From Pseudomonadota bacterium (GTDB taxonomy: Bacteria > Pseudomonadota > Gammaproteobacteria > Burkholderiales > Thiobacillaceae), in assembly GCA_030684775.1 (NCBI GenBank), contig JAUXXW010000168.1, positions 1 through 59,413 on the forward strand: a stretch of 59,413 nt of DNA. The letters are read 5' to 3'. The notes under the pieces are model-generated. The model saw only the letters and a list, made by a program, of their open reading frames with translations, had not been told where the DNA came from and did not search any database. The position numbers were made by a program, and so were the translations under genes. Below, in pieces: positions 1 to 8,877 of this stretch; within the stretch, counting starts at the first letter, position 1, and each line of letters opens with the position of its first letter.

Positions 1-1
1 C

Positions 2-100
2 AAAGCGACCGCGGCGGTCCATTTTTCGCCGGCTTCTTGCCCCATAGTTCGACTATGCGGCGGCGAATCCGGCAAAAAATGGCCTCGCCGGGGCCGCTTT
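2..100. repeat. Nested inverted repeat at the window edge
   Basis: Three nested arm pairs are visible. The outer pair is AAAGCG at 2-7 against CCGCTTT near 94-100. The middle pair is CCATTTTTCGCCGG at 19-32 against CCGGCAAAAAATGG at 69-82 (13 of 14 pair). The innermost is CATAGT-TCG-ACTATG at 43-57. The kinase reading frame stays open through it to the window edge, so the element may lie inside or just ahead of the coding region. It lacks the GTAG head seen in the other palindromes of this window. Confidence 0.6.
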
Positions 101-187
101 TCGCTATCGACGACCAAAGTCCGGCAGGCTGCTGGCCGCGAAGAACCCGCCGCTTCGAGCGAACCCGAGTCATCGACCGCCAGGGCG

Positions 188-2749
188 ATGCTGGCCAATG
201 ACCGCCGCGTACTCATCGAAGGGCAACTCCGCTTGCAGGAGACATTGACGGATGCGAACGGCATGCCGCTGTATTGCGACATCCAGCGCTTCCTGATTCC
301 GCGCGCCGAGGGTGCCCCGCTGGTGGGCGGCGTCATCAGCGACATTTCCGCGCGGGTGCTGGCCGAACAAAACCTGGACAGGCAGGGTGCCCGCTTGGCC
401 GCCTTGTTGAACACCATTCCCGACCTGGTCTGGCTGAAAAACCCGGACGGGGTCTATCTCGCCTGCAACCCCCGCTTCGAGCAGCTCTACGGCGCCCCCG
501 AGGCGGACATCCTCGGCAAGACCGACCACGATTTCGTGTCCGCCGAACTGGCCGATGCCTTCCGCGAGAAGGACCGCGCCGCCATCGCGATCGGCGGCCC
601 CAGCGTCAACGAGGAATGGGTCAGCTTCGCCAGCGACGGCCACCGGGAATTGTTGGAAACCATCAAGACTCCGGTATACGACGACCAGGGTGGTCTGCTG
701 GGCGTGCTGGGAATAGCCCGGAACATCAGCGAGCGCAAACGGGCCGAAGCGGCGCTGCTGGAGAGCGAAACCCGGTTGCGGTTGTTCATCGAACACGCGC
801 CGGCGGCGCTGGCCATGTTCGACCGCGAGATGCGCTACCTGGTGGTCAGCCGCCGCTGGCTGATCGACTATCAACTGGAAGACGGCGACATCCTCGGTCG
901 CTCGCATTACGACATCTTTCCGGAGATTCCGCGGCGCTGGAAAGACATCCATCGCCGCGGCCTGGCCGGCGAGGTGGTTCGGGCCGACGAGGACCGTTTT
1001 GAACGTGAAGATGGCGCCACGCAGTGGCTGCGCTGGGAGGTGCGGCCCTGGCATGCGGCCGATGGCGCCGTGGGCGGCATCGTCATTTTTTCGGAGGACA
1101 TCACGGAACGCAAAGTCGCTGAACAGGCGCTGCGCGACAGTGAGACCCGCTATCGCCCGCTGCTCGAAAAGGCTCCCTTCCCCGCCGTGCTCTCTCGTGT
1201 CCGCGACGGCATCCTGCTATACGGCAATCACCGCGCGGAAGTCCAGTATGGAATCAAGCGCGAAGAGGGCATCGGCCAGGCAGCGGACACCTTTTATGAG
1301 GACCCGGCGGATCGCGCGCGTTTCGTCGAGGAAATGCGGAAACAGGGCCATGTCGAGGACATGGAAGTGCGGATGCGGAGCATGGACGGGCGCCCGTTCT
1401 GGGCGCTGGTTTCCGCGTCAATCGTGGAGTTCGATCACGAACCGGCGATCTTCGCCGCCATCAACGACATCTCCGCGCGGAAAAAAGTGGAGGCCGCGCT
1501 TCAGGAGCAGGAAGAATTTTTCCGCCTGATCGCGGAAAGCATGGGCGATCTGGTGGCGGTGCTCGATCTGGAGGGGCGCCGGCTCTACAGCAGCCCCTCC
1601 TATCGCGGCTTGTTCGGTGATGTCGATGCCTTGAAGGGGACCGATTCCTTCGCGGAAATTCATCCGGAGGATCGGGATCGGGTTCGCCAGGTGTTCCTTG
1701 AAACCGTCGCGAGCGGCCATGGCCAACGCATCACCTTCCGCTTCGTCCTGCCCGACGGTGAAGTGCGCGACATGGAATCGCAGGGCGGGGTGATCCGCGC
1801 GGCGGATGGCGCGGTGCAACGGGTGGTCGTGGTTTCCCGCGACATTACCGAACGGCGCCGTCTGGAAAACGAAATTCACCAACTCAATGCCGACCTGGAG
1901 GCGCGCGTGCGACAGCGCACGGCGGAGTTGGCCAACGCCAACAAGGAACTGGAAACCTTCACTTATTCCGTCTCCCACGATCTGAAAGCCCCGCTGCGCG
2001 GCATCGACGGCTACAGCCGCCTGCTGCTGGAGGACCACTTGGCGCAACTGGATGAGGAGGGGCGTTTGTTCCTCGGCAATGTGCGCCACGGGGTCGAGCA
2101 GATGAGCGAGTTGATCGAGGATCTGCTGGCCTACTCCCGCATGGAGCGGCGCGATCTGCACGGCGTGCCGCTGGATCTGGGCCGCCAGGTGGCGGCCGTG
2201 CTGGCGGAACAGCGGGAAGCGATCGAGGCGGCGGGTATGCGGGTACAGGTTGATCTGGACGCGCTTGGCGTGGCGGCAAACGACTCGACTCCCCCCTTTA
2301 TCAAAGGGGGGCGGGGGGGGATTTCTCCAAACGCCGCACCACCGCGGGCAACAGCAAATCCCCCCCGCCCCCCTTTGGGAAAGGAGGGAGTTGGTTTCGC
2401 GGTCACCGTTCGCGCCGATCCGGATGGCCTGGCGATGGTGCTGCGCAATCTGATCGACAACGCGCTCAAGTTCAGCCGCGATAGCCGACCGCCGACCCTG
2501 AACATCAGTGCAACCCTTACGGAGAAAAGCGTTACGCTCGCCGTCCAGGACAACGGCATCGGCTTCGACATGCAATTCCACGACCGCATTTTCGATATCT
2601 TCCAGCGCCTGCAACGGGCCGAGGACTATCCCGGCACCGGGGTCGGCCTGGCCATCGTGCGCAAGGCCGCGCAGCGCATGGGGGGGAGGGTCTGGGCGGA
2701 AAGCGCGCCGGGGCGGGGCGCCACCTTCTATCTGGAGTTGCCGCGATGA
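188..2749 (+). CDS. Multi-PAS sensor histidine kinase (853 aa from first ATG; 5' end uncertain)
   Basis: This is a cytoplasmic-type sensor kinase with no obvious membrane segment. It starts in what looks like the C-terminal half of a PAS domain (residues 1-55). About four further PAS domains follow to residue ~555. The HisKA motif SVSHDLKAPLRG is near residue 600, and the HATPase N box (NLIDNALKF), G1 (DNGIGF) and G2 (GTGVGLAI) lie in the last 130 residues. The frame is open upstream of the ATG to base 2 and the first PAS is incomplete, so the gene may begin outside the window or be 5'-truncated. Residues ~699-736 are encoded by a dispersed repeat lying between HisKA and HATPase. The next gene is a response regulator, its likely partner. 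Kinase assignment is secure; the sensed signal is unknown. Confidence 0.9.
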   Translation: MLANDRRVLIEGQLRLQETLTDANGMPLYCDIQRFLIPRAEGAPLVGGVISDISARVLAEQNLDRQGARLAALLNTIPDLVWLKNPDGVYLACNPRFEQLYGAPEADILGKTDHDFVSAELADAFREKDRAAIAIGGPSVNEEWVSFASDGHRELLETIKTPVYDDQGGLLGVLGIARNISERKRAEAALLESETRLRLFIEHAPAALAMFDREMRYLVVSRRWLIDYQLEDGDILGRSHYDIFPEIPRRWKDIHRRGLAGEVVRADEDRFEREDGATQWLRWEVRPWHAADGAVGGIVIFSEDITERKVAEQALRDSETRYRPLLEKAPFPAVLSRVRDGILLYGNHRAEVQYGIKREEGIGQAADTFYEDPADRARFVEEMRKQGHVEDMEVRMRSMDGRPFWALVSASIVEFDHEPAIFAAINDISARKKVEAALQEQEEFFRLIAESMGDLVAVLDLEGRRLYSSPSYRGLFGDVDALKGTDSFAEIHPEDRDRVRQVFLETVASGHGQRITFRFVLPDGEVRDMESQGGVIRAADGAVQRVVVVSRDITERRRLENEIHQLNADLEARVRQRTAELANANKELETFTYSVSHDLKAPLRGIDGYSRLLLEDHLAQLDEEGRLFLGNVRHGVEQMSELIEDLLAYSRMERRDLHGVPLDLGRQVAAVLAEQREAIEAAGMRVQVDLDALGVAANDSTPPFIKGGRGGISPNAAPPRATANPPRPPLGKEGVGFAVTVRADPDGLAMVLRNLIDNALKFSRDSRPPTLNISATLTEKSVTLAVQDNGIGFDMQFHDRIFDIFQRLQRAEDYPGTGVGLAIVRKAAQRMGGRVWAESAPGRGATFYLELPR
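2287..2392. repeat. Composite C-run/TTT/G-run element inside the kinase gene
   Basis: Two inverted arms, CCCCCCTTTATCAAAGGGGG (about 2290-2311, followed by a G run and ATTTC) and AAATCCCCCC...CCCTTTGGGAAAGGAGGG (2355-2390), flank a 25-nt centre. The same arms recur at 10138-10237 and 29038-29139. Here the element is read through in frame as a Pro/Gly/Lys-rich stretch (PPFIKGGRGG ... PPRPPLGKEG). Confidence 0.8.
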
Positions 2750-2877
2750 GGCCGGTCTCCGTGTGGATCGTGGGCAGTCAAGTAGGTTGGGCAAAGCGCA
2801 GCGTGCCCAACACCGGCGCCGATGTTGGGCACGCCTTCGGCTTTGCCCAACCTACGAAACTGGAGTTGCCGCGATGA
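2732..2877. repeat. 18-bp direct repeat flanking a REP/BIME insertion
   Basis: The sequence CTGGAGTTGCCGCGATGA occurs at 2732-2749 and again, identically, at 2860-2877. Matching stops exactly at both edges. The first copy contains the kinase stop codon and the second contains the start codon of the response regulator. Between them lies a GTAG...CTAC palindrome pair (2782-2855). Confidence 0.85.
2782..2855. repeat. REP/BIME pair, GTTGGGC family
   Basis: GTAG followed by the hairpin GTTGGGCA...TGCCCAAC, then its inverted partner ending CCCAACCTAC. Other members are at 6660-6749, 9392-9514, 24722-24750 and 57291-57363. Confidence 0.8.
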
Positions 2878-3305
2878 TGTCCGATCCCAACAATCGCCCC
2901 ATCCTGCTGGTGGAAGACAACCCGATGGATGTCGACCTTACCCTGCGCGCCTTCGCCCGCCGCAAGTTCTCCAATCCCATCGAGGTGGCGCGCGACGGCC
3001 AGGAGGCGCTGGACTGGATTCCCCGCTGGGAGGCGGGGGCGCCGCTGCCGCTGGTGATCCTGCTGGATTTGAAGTTGCCGAGGGTGGATGGCCTGGAGGT
3101 ATTGCGCCGCCTGCGTGAAAACCCGATCAGCCACGATCTGCCGGTGGTGGTGCTGACTTCTTCCCGGGAAAGCGAGGATGTGGCGACCGCCTACCGCCAC
3201 CACGCCAACTCCTACATCGTGAAACCGGTGAACTTCGAGAAGTTCATGGAAGTCGCGGCCCAGATCGAGCTGTACTGGTGCTTGCTGAATCACCCCCCCA
3301 GGTAA
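2874..3305 (+). CDS. Single-domain response regulator (Rcp1-like), 143 aa
   Basis: A stand-alone REC domain with no output domain. The acidic pair is in LLVEDNP (residues 11-17). The phospho-acceptor is Asp65 in ILLDLKLP, the switch Thr is in VVLTSS, and the Lys is in IVKPVNF. This matches regulators paired with PAS or phytochrome kinases. The start is ATG 2874 or the adjacent ATG 2877. The second copy of an 18-bp direct repeat ends at 2877, so the original start probably overlapped the kinase stop as ATGA. A GGDEF-EAL protein begins 4 nt downstream, so phosphate probably flows from the upstream kinase to this protein and/or the downstream REC domains. Confidence 0.9.
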   Translation: MMSDPNNRPILLVEDNPMDVDLTLRAFARRKFSNPIEVARDGQEALDWIPRWEAGAPLPLVILLDLKLPRVDGLEVLRRLRENPISHDLPVVVLTSSRESEDVATAYRHHANSYIVKPVNFEKFMEVAAQIELYWCLLNHPPR

Positions 3306-3309
3306 ACCC

Positions 3310-6300
3310 ATGCGCGTCCTCCACGTCGAAGACAACCCGGTCGATGCCGACCTGACGCAACGGCTCCTGGCTCGCCTGGCGCCGGACATCGGCCTTGAGC
3401 CCGCGCTCAGCCTGGCGGCGGCGCGGGAATGCCTGCATGACCCTGGCCGCTACGATCTGGCGCTGGTCGATTTGAAGCTGGGCGATGGTTCCGGCCTGGA
3501 ACTGCTGGCGGAAATCCGCGAACGGGGCTTGCCGCTGGCGGTGGTCATGCTTACCGGTTCCGGCGACCAGGAGGCGGCCATCGCGGCCCTGCAGGCGGGG
3601 GCCGATGATTACCTCACCAAGAGCGCCGCCGCGCTGGAACGCCTGCCCGCCACACTGCGCGATGCCTGGAAGCGTTTTCACGAAGCCAGCGCCCGCCGTT
3701 CGCATTCCCTGCGCGTGCTCTACGCCGAACACAACGCCGCCGACGTGGATCTGACGCGACGCCACCTGGCGCGCCATGCCCCGCACATCCGTCTGACCGT
3801 GGTGCCCGATGCGGTTCAGGCCCTGGCCAGCCTGCCCGCCGATAAGTACACGCCGGCGGCTTATGACGTGGTGTTGCTGGATTACCGCCTGCCCGGCCTC
3901 GATGCCCTGGAAGCGGTCAAGACCCTGCGACAGGAAAGAGACCTGGATATTCCCATCGTGATCGTCTCCGGCCAGGGTAGCGAAGACGTGGCGGCGCGAG
4001 CCATCCACCTCGGTGTCGACGATTACATTTCCAAACACGTGGGTTATCTGCACGAACTGCCGGCGACCCTGGAAAAAGTGCAGCGCCAGACGGAATTGCT
4101 GCGCGAGCGGGTGACTCTGCGGGAAACTTCGCAGCGCCTGGGCTATGTGCTCGCGGCCAGCCCGGTGGTTCTCTATACGTTGCAACTGGCGGGTGATACG
4201 GCAACCCCTACCTGGGTCAGTGGCAACATCTCGCGTTTGTTTGGTTATTCGGTCGAACAGGCGCTGCAACCAGGCTGGTGGCGCGGTCATCTGCATCCCG
4301 ACGACCGCGCCGCGGCCCTGGCCGTCATGGACACACTGGCCGGCACTGGCGGCGAGGTCGTGCACGAATACCGCTTTTTCGACGGCGCCGGCCAGACCCG
4401 CTGGCTCCACGACGAACTGCGCCTGACGCGCAAAGAGGACGAGGGCGGAGGTGAAGCGATTGGCGCCTGGCGCGACATCACCGATGCCAAGCTGGCCGAG
4501 CAGTTGCGGGAAACCCGGATCGCCGTGCTCGATGGCCTGGTGGCGAACCAGGCGCTGTCCACCGTCCTGTTGGAGATCACCACCCGCCTGGAACGGATAC
4601 ACCCGGAAATGCGGGTGTCCATCCTGATCCGGGAAACCGGTAACGGGCGCCTCTACACCGGCGCGGCGCCCAGTCTGCCGGCTTTCTTCAACACCGCCGT
4701 GAATGGCCTGAAACCCGAAGTCGGCCAGGGTTCCTGCGGCACTTCGGCGGCGCTGGGCGAGCCGGTGATCGTGGCGGATATCAGCAGCCATCCCTACTGG
4801 GCGCAATACACCCAACTCGCCGAACAGGCCGGTTTGCGCGCGTGCTGGTCGATCCCGTTCAAGGACGAGGCCGGCCAGGTGCTTGGTACTTTCGGGATTT
4901 ATTACGCGCAACCCCGCACCCCGATCCAGGCCGAACTCGACCTGATCGGCGAATTCGCCCGCATCGCCGGCCTCGCGGTGACACGCGTGCGCGCCGATAC
5001 CATCCTGCGCCAGGCGGCGGCGGTGTTCGAGAGCACCCGCGAGGGGGTGGTCATCACCGATCTGACGCCGCGCATCCTCACCGTCAACCGCGCTTATTCC
5101 CAGATCACCGGTTACGAAGCGGCGGAAGTGGTGGGGCGCAATCCCAGCCTGTTGAAATCGGGACGTCAGGATGAGGCGTTCTATGGGGCGCTTTGGGCCA
5201 GCGTCCGGGAGGCGGGGCACTGGCAGGGTGAAATCTGGAATCGGCGGAAGAACGGCGAGGTGTTCCCGCAACTGCTCACCATCAGCACCGTCTACGACGG
5301 CGACGGGCTGCCCAGCCACTATGTCGGCGTCATGACCGACATCAGCCAGTTGAAACAGTCCGAGGCGCGGCTGGAGCATCTCGCCCACTACGACCCGCTC
5401 ACCAATCTGCCCAATCGCCTGCTGTTGCAGTCGCGCCTGGAACACGCGCTGGAACACGCCGAACGGCATCAGCAGCAGATTGCCGTACTGTTCCTCGACC
5501 TCGATCGTTTCAAGGACGTCAACGACAGCCTGGGCCACCCGGTCGGCGACGAACTCCTGGAGGCCCTGGCGCGGCGCCTGGGCGAACGCCTGCGCGAAGA
5601 TGACACGCTGGGCCGCCTGGGCGGCGATGAATTCCTGGTTTTGCTGGAAAACCTGGGCCACCCGGAAGACGCGGCTGGCGTCGCCCATACCCTGCTCCAG
5701 TTGCTGGAACAACCCTTCTCTCTGCCCAGCGGCCACGAGGTCTATGTCGGCGCCAGCATCGGCATCAGCCTCTATCCGGACGATGGCTTGAACGTCACCG
5801 AACTGATCAAGAATGCCGACGTTGCCATGTACCAGTCCAAGGAACAGGGTCGCAATACCGCCAGTTTCTACACGCCCACGCTGACCGTGGCGGCGAACGA
5901 GCGCCTGGACATGGAAGCCCGTTTGCGCCGGGCGCTGGCCAAGGGTGAATTCGTGCTGCACTACCAGCCGCAGTTGGATATTCAGAGCGGCGCCTTGATC
6001 GGCTGTGAAGCGCTGGTGCGCTGGAACTCGCCCGAGGAGGGCATGATTTCCCCCCTCCGTTTCATTCCTCTGGCGGAAGCAACCGGCCTCATCGTGCCGT
6101 TGGGGGAATGGGTGCTGCGCACCGCCTGCGTCCAGGCCAGGGCCTGGCTGGACGCCGGCCTGCCGCCCCTGCTCGTGGCGGTCAACCTGTCTGGCCGCCA
6201 GTTGCAGCAGCGCGATATCGTGCCGCGCGTTGCCGCCATTCTGGAAGAAACGGGCTTGCCCGCCGATCACCTGAAACTGGAACTGACCGAAAGCATGATC

Positions 6301-6663
6301 ATGGGGCGCGGCGAACAGGCGGTGGAATTGCTGCATGCCCTCAAGGCGTTGGGCTTGAGCCTGTCGATCGACGACTTCGGCACCGGCTATTCCTCACTCG
6401 CCTACCTGAAACGCTTCCCCATCGACGAACTCAAGATCGACCAAAGCTTTGTGCGCGACATCCCGCACGATCCGAACGATATGGAGATCGCCGCCGCCAT
6501 CATTGCCATGGCGCGCAATCTGAATCTGAAAGTCATGGCGGAGGGGGTGGAAACCCCTGAACAACTGGATTTCCTCAGGCGCCAGGGCTGCCACGCCTAT
6601 CAGGGCTATCTGTTCAGTCGTCCCGTGCCCGCGGACGAGTTCGTCCAGTTGCTGGGGGCGTAG
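3310..6663 (+). CDS. REC-REC-PAS-GAF-PAS-GGDEF-EAL cyclic-di-GMP protein (1117 aa)
   Basis: A predicted bifunctional diguanylate cyclase/phosphodiesterase. REC1 (1-120) has Asp54 in LVDLKLG. REC2 (~137-260) has VLLDYRLP. They are followed by PAS (~275-395), GAF (~410-560), PAS (~570-690), GGDEF (~700-860) and EAL (~870-1117). The cyclase motif GGDEF is intact and preceded at the right spacing by RxxD (REDD), the allosteric I-site. The EAL domain retains CEALVRW, LELTES, DDFGTGYSS and AEGVET, so both activities are plausible. It is the last gene of the kinase/regulator operon. Its TAG stop is formed by the GTAG head of a REP element (6660-6663), so the reading frame ends exactly at the repeat. 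Confidence 0.93.
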   Translation: MRVLHVEDNPVDADLTQRLLARLAPDIGLEPALSLAAARECLHDPGRYDLALVDLKLGDGSGLELLAEIRERGLPLAVVMLTGSGDQEAAIAALQAGADDYLTKSAAALERLPATLRDAWKRFHEASARRSHSLRVLYAEHNAADVDLTRRHLARHAPHIRLTVVPDAVQALASLPADKYTPAAYDVVLLDYRLPGLDALEAVKTLRQERDLDIPIVIVSGQGSEDVAARAIHLGVDDYISKHVGYLHELPATLEKVQRQTELLRERVTLRETSQRLGYVLAASPVVLYTLQLAGDTATPTWVSGNISRLFGYSVEQALQPGWWRGHLHPDDRAAALAVMDTLAGTGGEVVHEYRFFDGAGQTRWLHDELRLTRKEDEGGGEAIGAWRDITDAKLAEQLRETRIAVLDGLVANQALSTVLLEITTRLERIHPEMRVSILIRETGNGRLYTGAAPSLPAFFNTAVNGLKPEVGQGSCGTSAALGEPVIVADISSHPYWAQYTQLAEQAGLRACWSIPFKDEAGQVLGTFGIYYAQPRTPIQAELDLIGEFARIAGLAVTRVRADTILRQAAAVFESTREGVVITDLTPRILTVNRAYSQITGYEAAEVVGRNPSLLKSGRQDEAFYGALWASVREAGHWQGEIWNRRKNGEVFPQLLTISTVYDGDGLPSHYVGVMTDISQLKQSEARLEHLAHYDPLTNLPNRLLLQSRLEHALEHAERHQQQIAVLFLDLDRFKDVNDSLGHPVGDELLEALARRLGERLREDDTLGRLGGDEFLVLLENLGHPEDAAGVAHTLLQLLEQPFSLPSGHEVYVGASIGISLYPDDGLNVTELIKNADVAMYQSKEQGRNTASFYTPTLTVAANERLDMEARLRRALAKGEFVLHYQPQLDIQSGALIGCEALVRWNSPEEGMISPLRFIPLAEATGLIVPLGEWVLRTACVQARAWLDAGLPPLLVAVNLSGRQLQQRDIVPRVAAILEETGLPADHLKLELTESMIMGRGEQAVELLHALKALGLSLSIDDFGTGYSSLAYLKRFPIDELKIDQSFVRDIPHDPNDMEIAAAIIAMARNLNLKVMAEGVETPEQLDFLRRQGCHAYQGYLFSRPVPADEFVQLLGA

Positions 6664-6749
6664 GTTGCACCCGAGGGCATAAAGGCAAAGCGAAGCGTGC
6701 CCAACTATCAAGCGTGGATGTTGGGCACGCTTCGCTTTGCCCAACCTAC
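6660..6749. repeat. REP/BIME pair, GTTGGGC family
   Basis: Begins GTAGGTTG and ends CCCAACCTAC, with GCAAAGCGAAGCGTGCCCAA and its inverse inside. The GTAG head contains the stop codon of the preceding GGDEF-EAL gene. Confidence 0.8.
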
Positions 6750-6871
6750 GCGGCTACGCGGCCTCACCGCAGCTCATGTTGCAACCGCACAATTAGCCGA
6801 ATAGGGTTTTTCTATCCACGCTAGAATCCACGGCGGGGGAGGAAGCGTTCCTTTTCTTCAGGAGACTTCCA

Positions 6872-8056
6872 ATGTTCAACGACGTGGTTATTGTGGCTGC
6901 GGGACGCACCGCTGTAGGTGCTTTCGGCGGCGCGCTGGCGGGGATTCCCGCCAGTGAATTGGGTGCGCGGGTCATCAAGGCCCTGCTCGCCCGCGCCAAT
7001 CTGCAAGCCGGGCAGATCGACGAGGTAATTCTGGGCCAGGTGCTGCAAGCCGGTGTCGGCCAGAACCCGGCACGACAGGCGGCGCTGGCGGGTGGTTTGC
7101 CATATGGCGTTTCCGCGCTGACCATCAACAAGGTTTGCGGCAGTGGCCTGAAAGCGGTGCATCTGGCGGCCCAGGCCGTGCACTGCGGCGATTCCGGCAT
7201 CGTCATCGCTGGCGGTCAGGAAAACATGAGCTTGTCACCGCACGTGCTGCCGAAATCGCGCGACGGCAAGCGCATGGGCAACTGGGAACTGGTCGACACC
7301 ATGGTCCAGGATGGCCTCTGGTGCGCCTTCAACAACTGCCACATGGGCATCACCGCCGAAAATATCGCCGAGAAGTATTCGTTCTCCCGCGCCGACCAGG
7401 ACTTGTTTGCCGCGACCTCGCAGCAACGCACCGAGGCGGCACAGCAGAACGGGCATTTCGACGCGGAAATCATTCCGGTCGAGATTCCGCAACGCAAGGG
7501 CGATCCCGTCATCTTCACGCGGGACGAATTTCCCCGTGCCGGGACCACCGCCGAGGGCCTGGGCAAGCTGAAAGCCGCCTTCAAGAAAGACGGCACGGTG
7601 ACAGCCGGCAACGCTTCCGGCATCAACGACGGCGCCGCCGGCGTCGTGGTGATGTCAGGCGCGATGGCCAGGCAGTTGGGTTTGAAGCCGCTGGCCCGCG
7701 TGGTCAGCTTCGGCAGCGCCGGCGTCGATCCGGCGATCATGGGTACCGGCCCGATTCCCGCCGTGCGCAAGTGTCTGGATCGCGCCGGCTGGTCGGCCAA
7801 GGATCTGGACATGATCGAGGCCAACGAGGCGTTCGCCGCGCAAGCCATGTCGGTCAACAAGGAACTCGGCTTCGACCCGCTCAAGGTCAACGTCAGCGGC
7901 GGCGCCATCTCCATCGGCCATCCGATCGGCGCTTCCGGCGCCCGCATTCTGGTGACGTTGTTGTATGGCATGCAACGCAGCGGCGCCAACAAGGGTCTGG
8001 CCACCCTGTGCATCGGTGGCGGCCAGGGTGTGGCGCTGGCGATTGAACGCATTTAA
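6872..8056 (+). CDS. phaA: Acetyl-CoA C-acetyltransferase (beta-ketothiolase), 394 aa
   Basis: Condenses two acetyl-CoA to acetoacetyl-CoA, the first step of polyhydroxybutyrate synthesis. The catalytic triad is visible: Cys89 in NKVCGSGLKAVH, the His in ISIGHPIGASGAR, and the C-terminal Cys in CIGGGQGVAL. Length is normal for biosynthetic thiolases. The start is supported by AGGAG 8 nt upstream of ATG 6872. A TAGAAT box at 6822-6827 could be a -10 element, but no clear -35 accompanies it. The reductase gene follows within a few bases and phaR and a phasin gene come next. This context favours the PHB role over fatty-acid degradation. Confidence 0.95.
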   Translation: MFNDVVIVAAGRTAVGAFGGALAGIPASELGARVIKALLARANLQAGQIDEVILGQVLQAGVGQNPARQAALAGGLPYGVSALTINKVCGSGLKAVHLAAQAVHCGDSGIVIAGGQENMSLSPHVLPKSRDGKRMGNWELVDTMVQDGLWCAFNNCHMGITAENIAEKYSFSRADQDLFAATSQQRTEAAQQNGHFDAEIIPVEIPQRKGDPVIFTRDEFPRAGTTAEGLGKLKAAFKKDGTVTAGNASGINDGAAGVVVMSGAMARQLGLKPLARVVSFGSAGVDPAIMGTGPIPAVRKCLDRAGWSAKDLDMIEANEAFAAQAMSVNKELGFDPLKVNVSGGAISIGHPIGASGARILVTLLYGMQRSGANKGLATLCIGGGQGVALAIERI

Positions 8057-8067
8057 AGGAAATGAAC

Positions 8068-8814
8068 ATGAACGGATTGAATGGAAAAACCGCTCTGGTT
8101 ACCGGTGGCACCGGCGGCATCGGCAGCGCCATCTGCGTGAAACTGGCCCAGGCCGGTTGCAAGGTGGTCTCCACCTATATGGATGAAGCCCAGGCCAACG
8201 ACTGGAAGGCAAAGATGGCTGCGGCCGGTTTCGACATGGCGCTGGTCAAGTGCGATGTCTCCAACTTCGACGACTGTAAGGCGATGGGCGACAAGCTCAA
8301 TGCCGATTTCGGCGGTGTCGATGTGCTGGTCAACAACGCCGGCATCACCAAGGACGGCACCTTCCGCAAGATGGGGCCGGAGCAGTGGAATGCCGTGCTG
8401 GATGTGAACCTGGTGTCCGTATTCAACGTCACCAAGCAGTTCATCGACGGCATGCTGGGCAAGAACTGGGGCCGCGTCATCAACATCTCCTCGATCAACG
8501 GCCAGAAAGGCCAGTTCGGTCAGACCAACTACGCCGCCGCCAAGGCCGGGATGCATGGCTTTACCATGTCCCTGGCGCAGGAAACGGCGAGGAAGGGCAT
8601 CACCGTCAATTCCATTTCCCCCGGCTACATCGGCACGGAAATGGTGATGGCGATACCCGAAGACGTGCGCAACGGAATCGTTGCGCAAATACCCGTGGGC
8701 CGTCTCGGCAAACCGGAAGAAATCGCCGCCTTGGTGAACTTCCTGGCCAGCGAGGACGGTGCTTTCATTACCGGTGCCAACATTGCAGCCAATGGCGGCC
8801 AGCACATGTGTTGA
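8068..8814 (+). CDS. phaB: Acetoacetyl-CoA reductase, 248 aa
   Basis: NADPH-dependent short-chain dehydrogenase reducing acetoacetyl-CoA to (R)-3-hydroxybutyryl-CoA. The nucleotide-binding motif is GGTGGIGS (13-20), the structural motif is NNAG, and the catalytic residues are Ser141/142, Tyr155 and Lys159 (YAAAK). The C-terminal ANGGQHMC is typical of PhaB. An in-frame ATG lies at 8062, only 1 nt after AAAGGA. The ATG at 8068 sits 7 nt from that ribosome-binding site and gives the usual PhaB N-terminus, so 8068 is chosen. It is directly behind phaA. No synthase gene (phaC) is present in this window. Confidence 0.95.
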   Translation: MNGLNGKTALVTGGTGGIGSAICVKLAQAGCKVVSTYMDEAQANDWKAKMAAAGFDMALVKCDVSNFDDCKAMGDKLNADFGGVDVLVNNAGITKDGTFRKMGPEQWNAVLDVNLVSVFNVTKQFIDGMLGKNWGRVINISSINGQKGQFGQTNYAAAKAGMHGFTMSLAQETARKGITVNSISPGYIGTEMVMAIPEDVRNGIVAQIPVGRLGKPEEIAALVNFLASEDGAFITGANIAANGGQHMC

Positions 8815-8877
8815 TGCTTTGAGTTACGCCGACGGTTTGCGCCGTTGACGTGTTCTTTATTCTGGGGGGGAGCCCAC

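Noticed and set aside
3244-6336. A 1030-codon open frame on the minus strand
   Set aside because: It is antisense to the REC-PAS-GGDEF-EAL gene. Codon bias at high GC keeps the opposite strand open, and the peptide is His/Gln/Arg-rich without domains.
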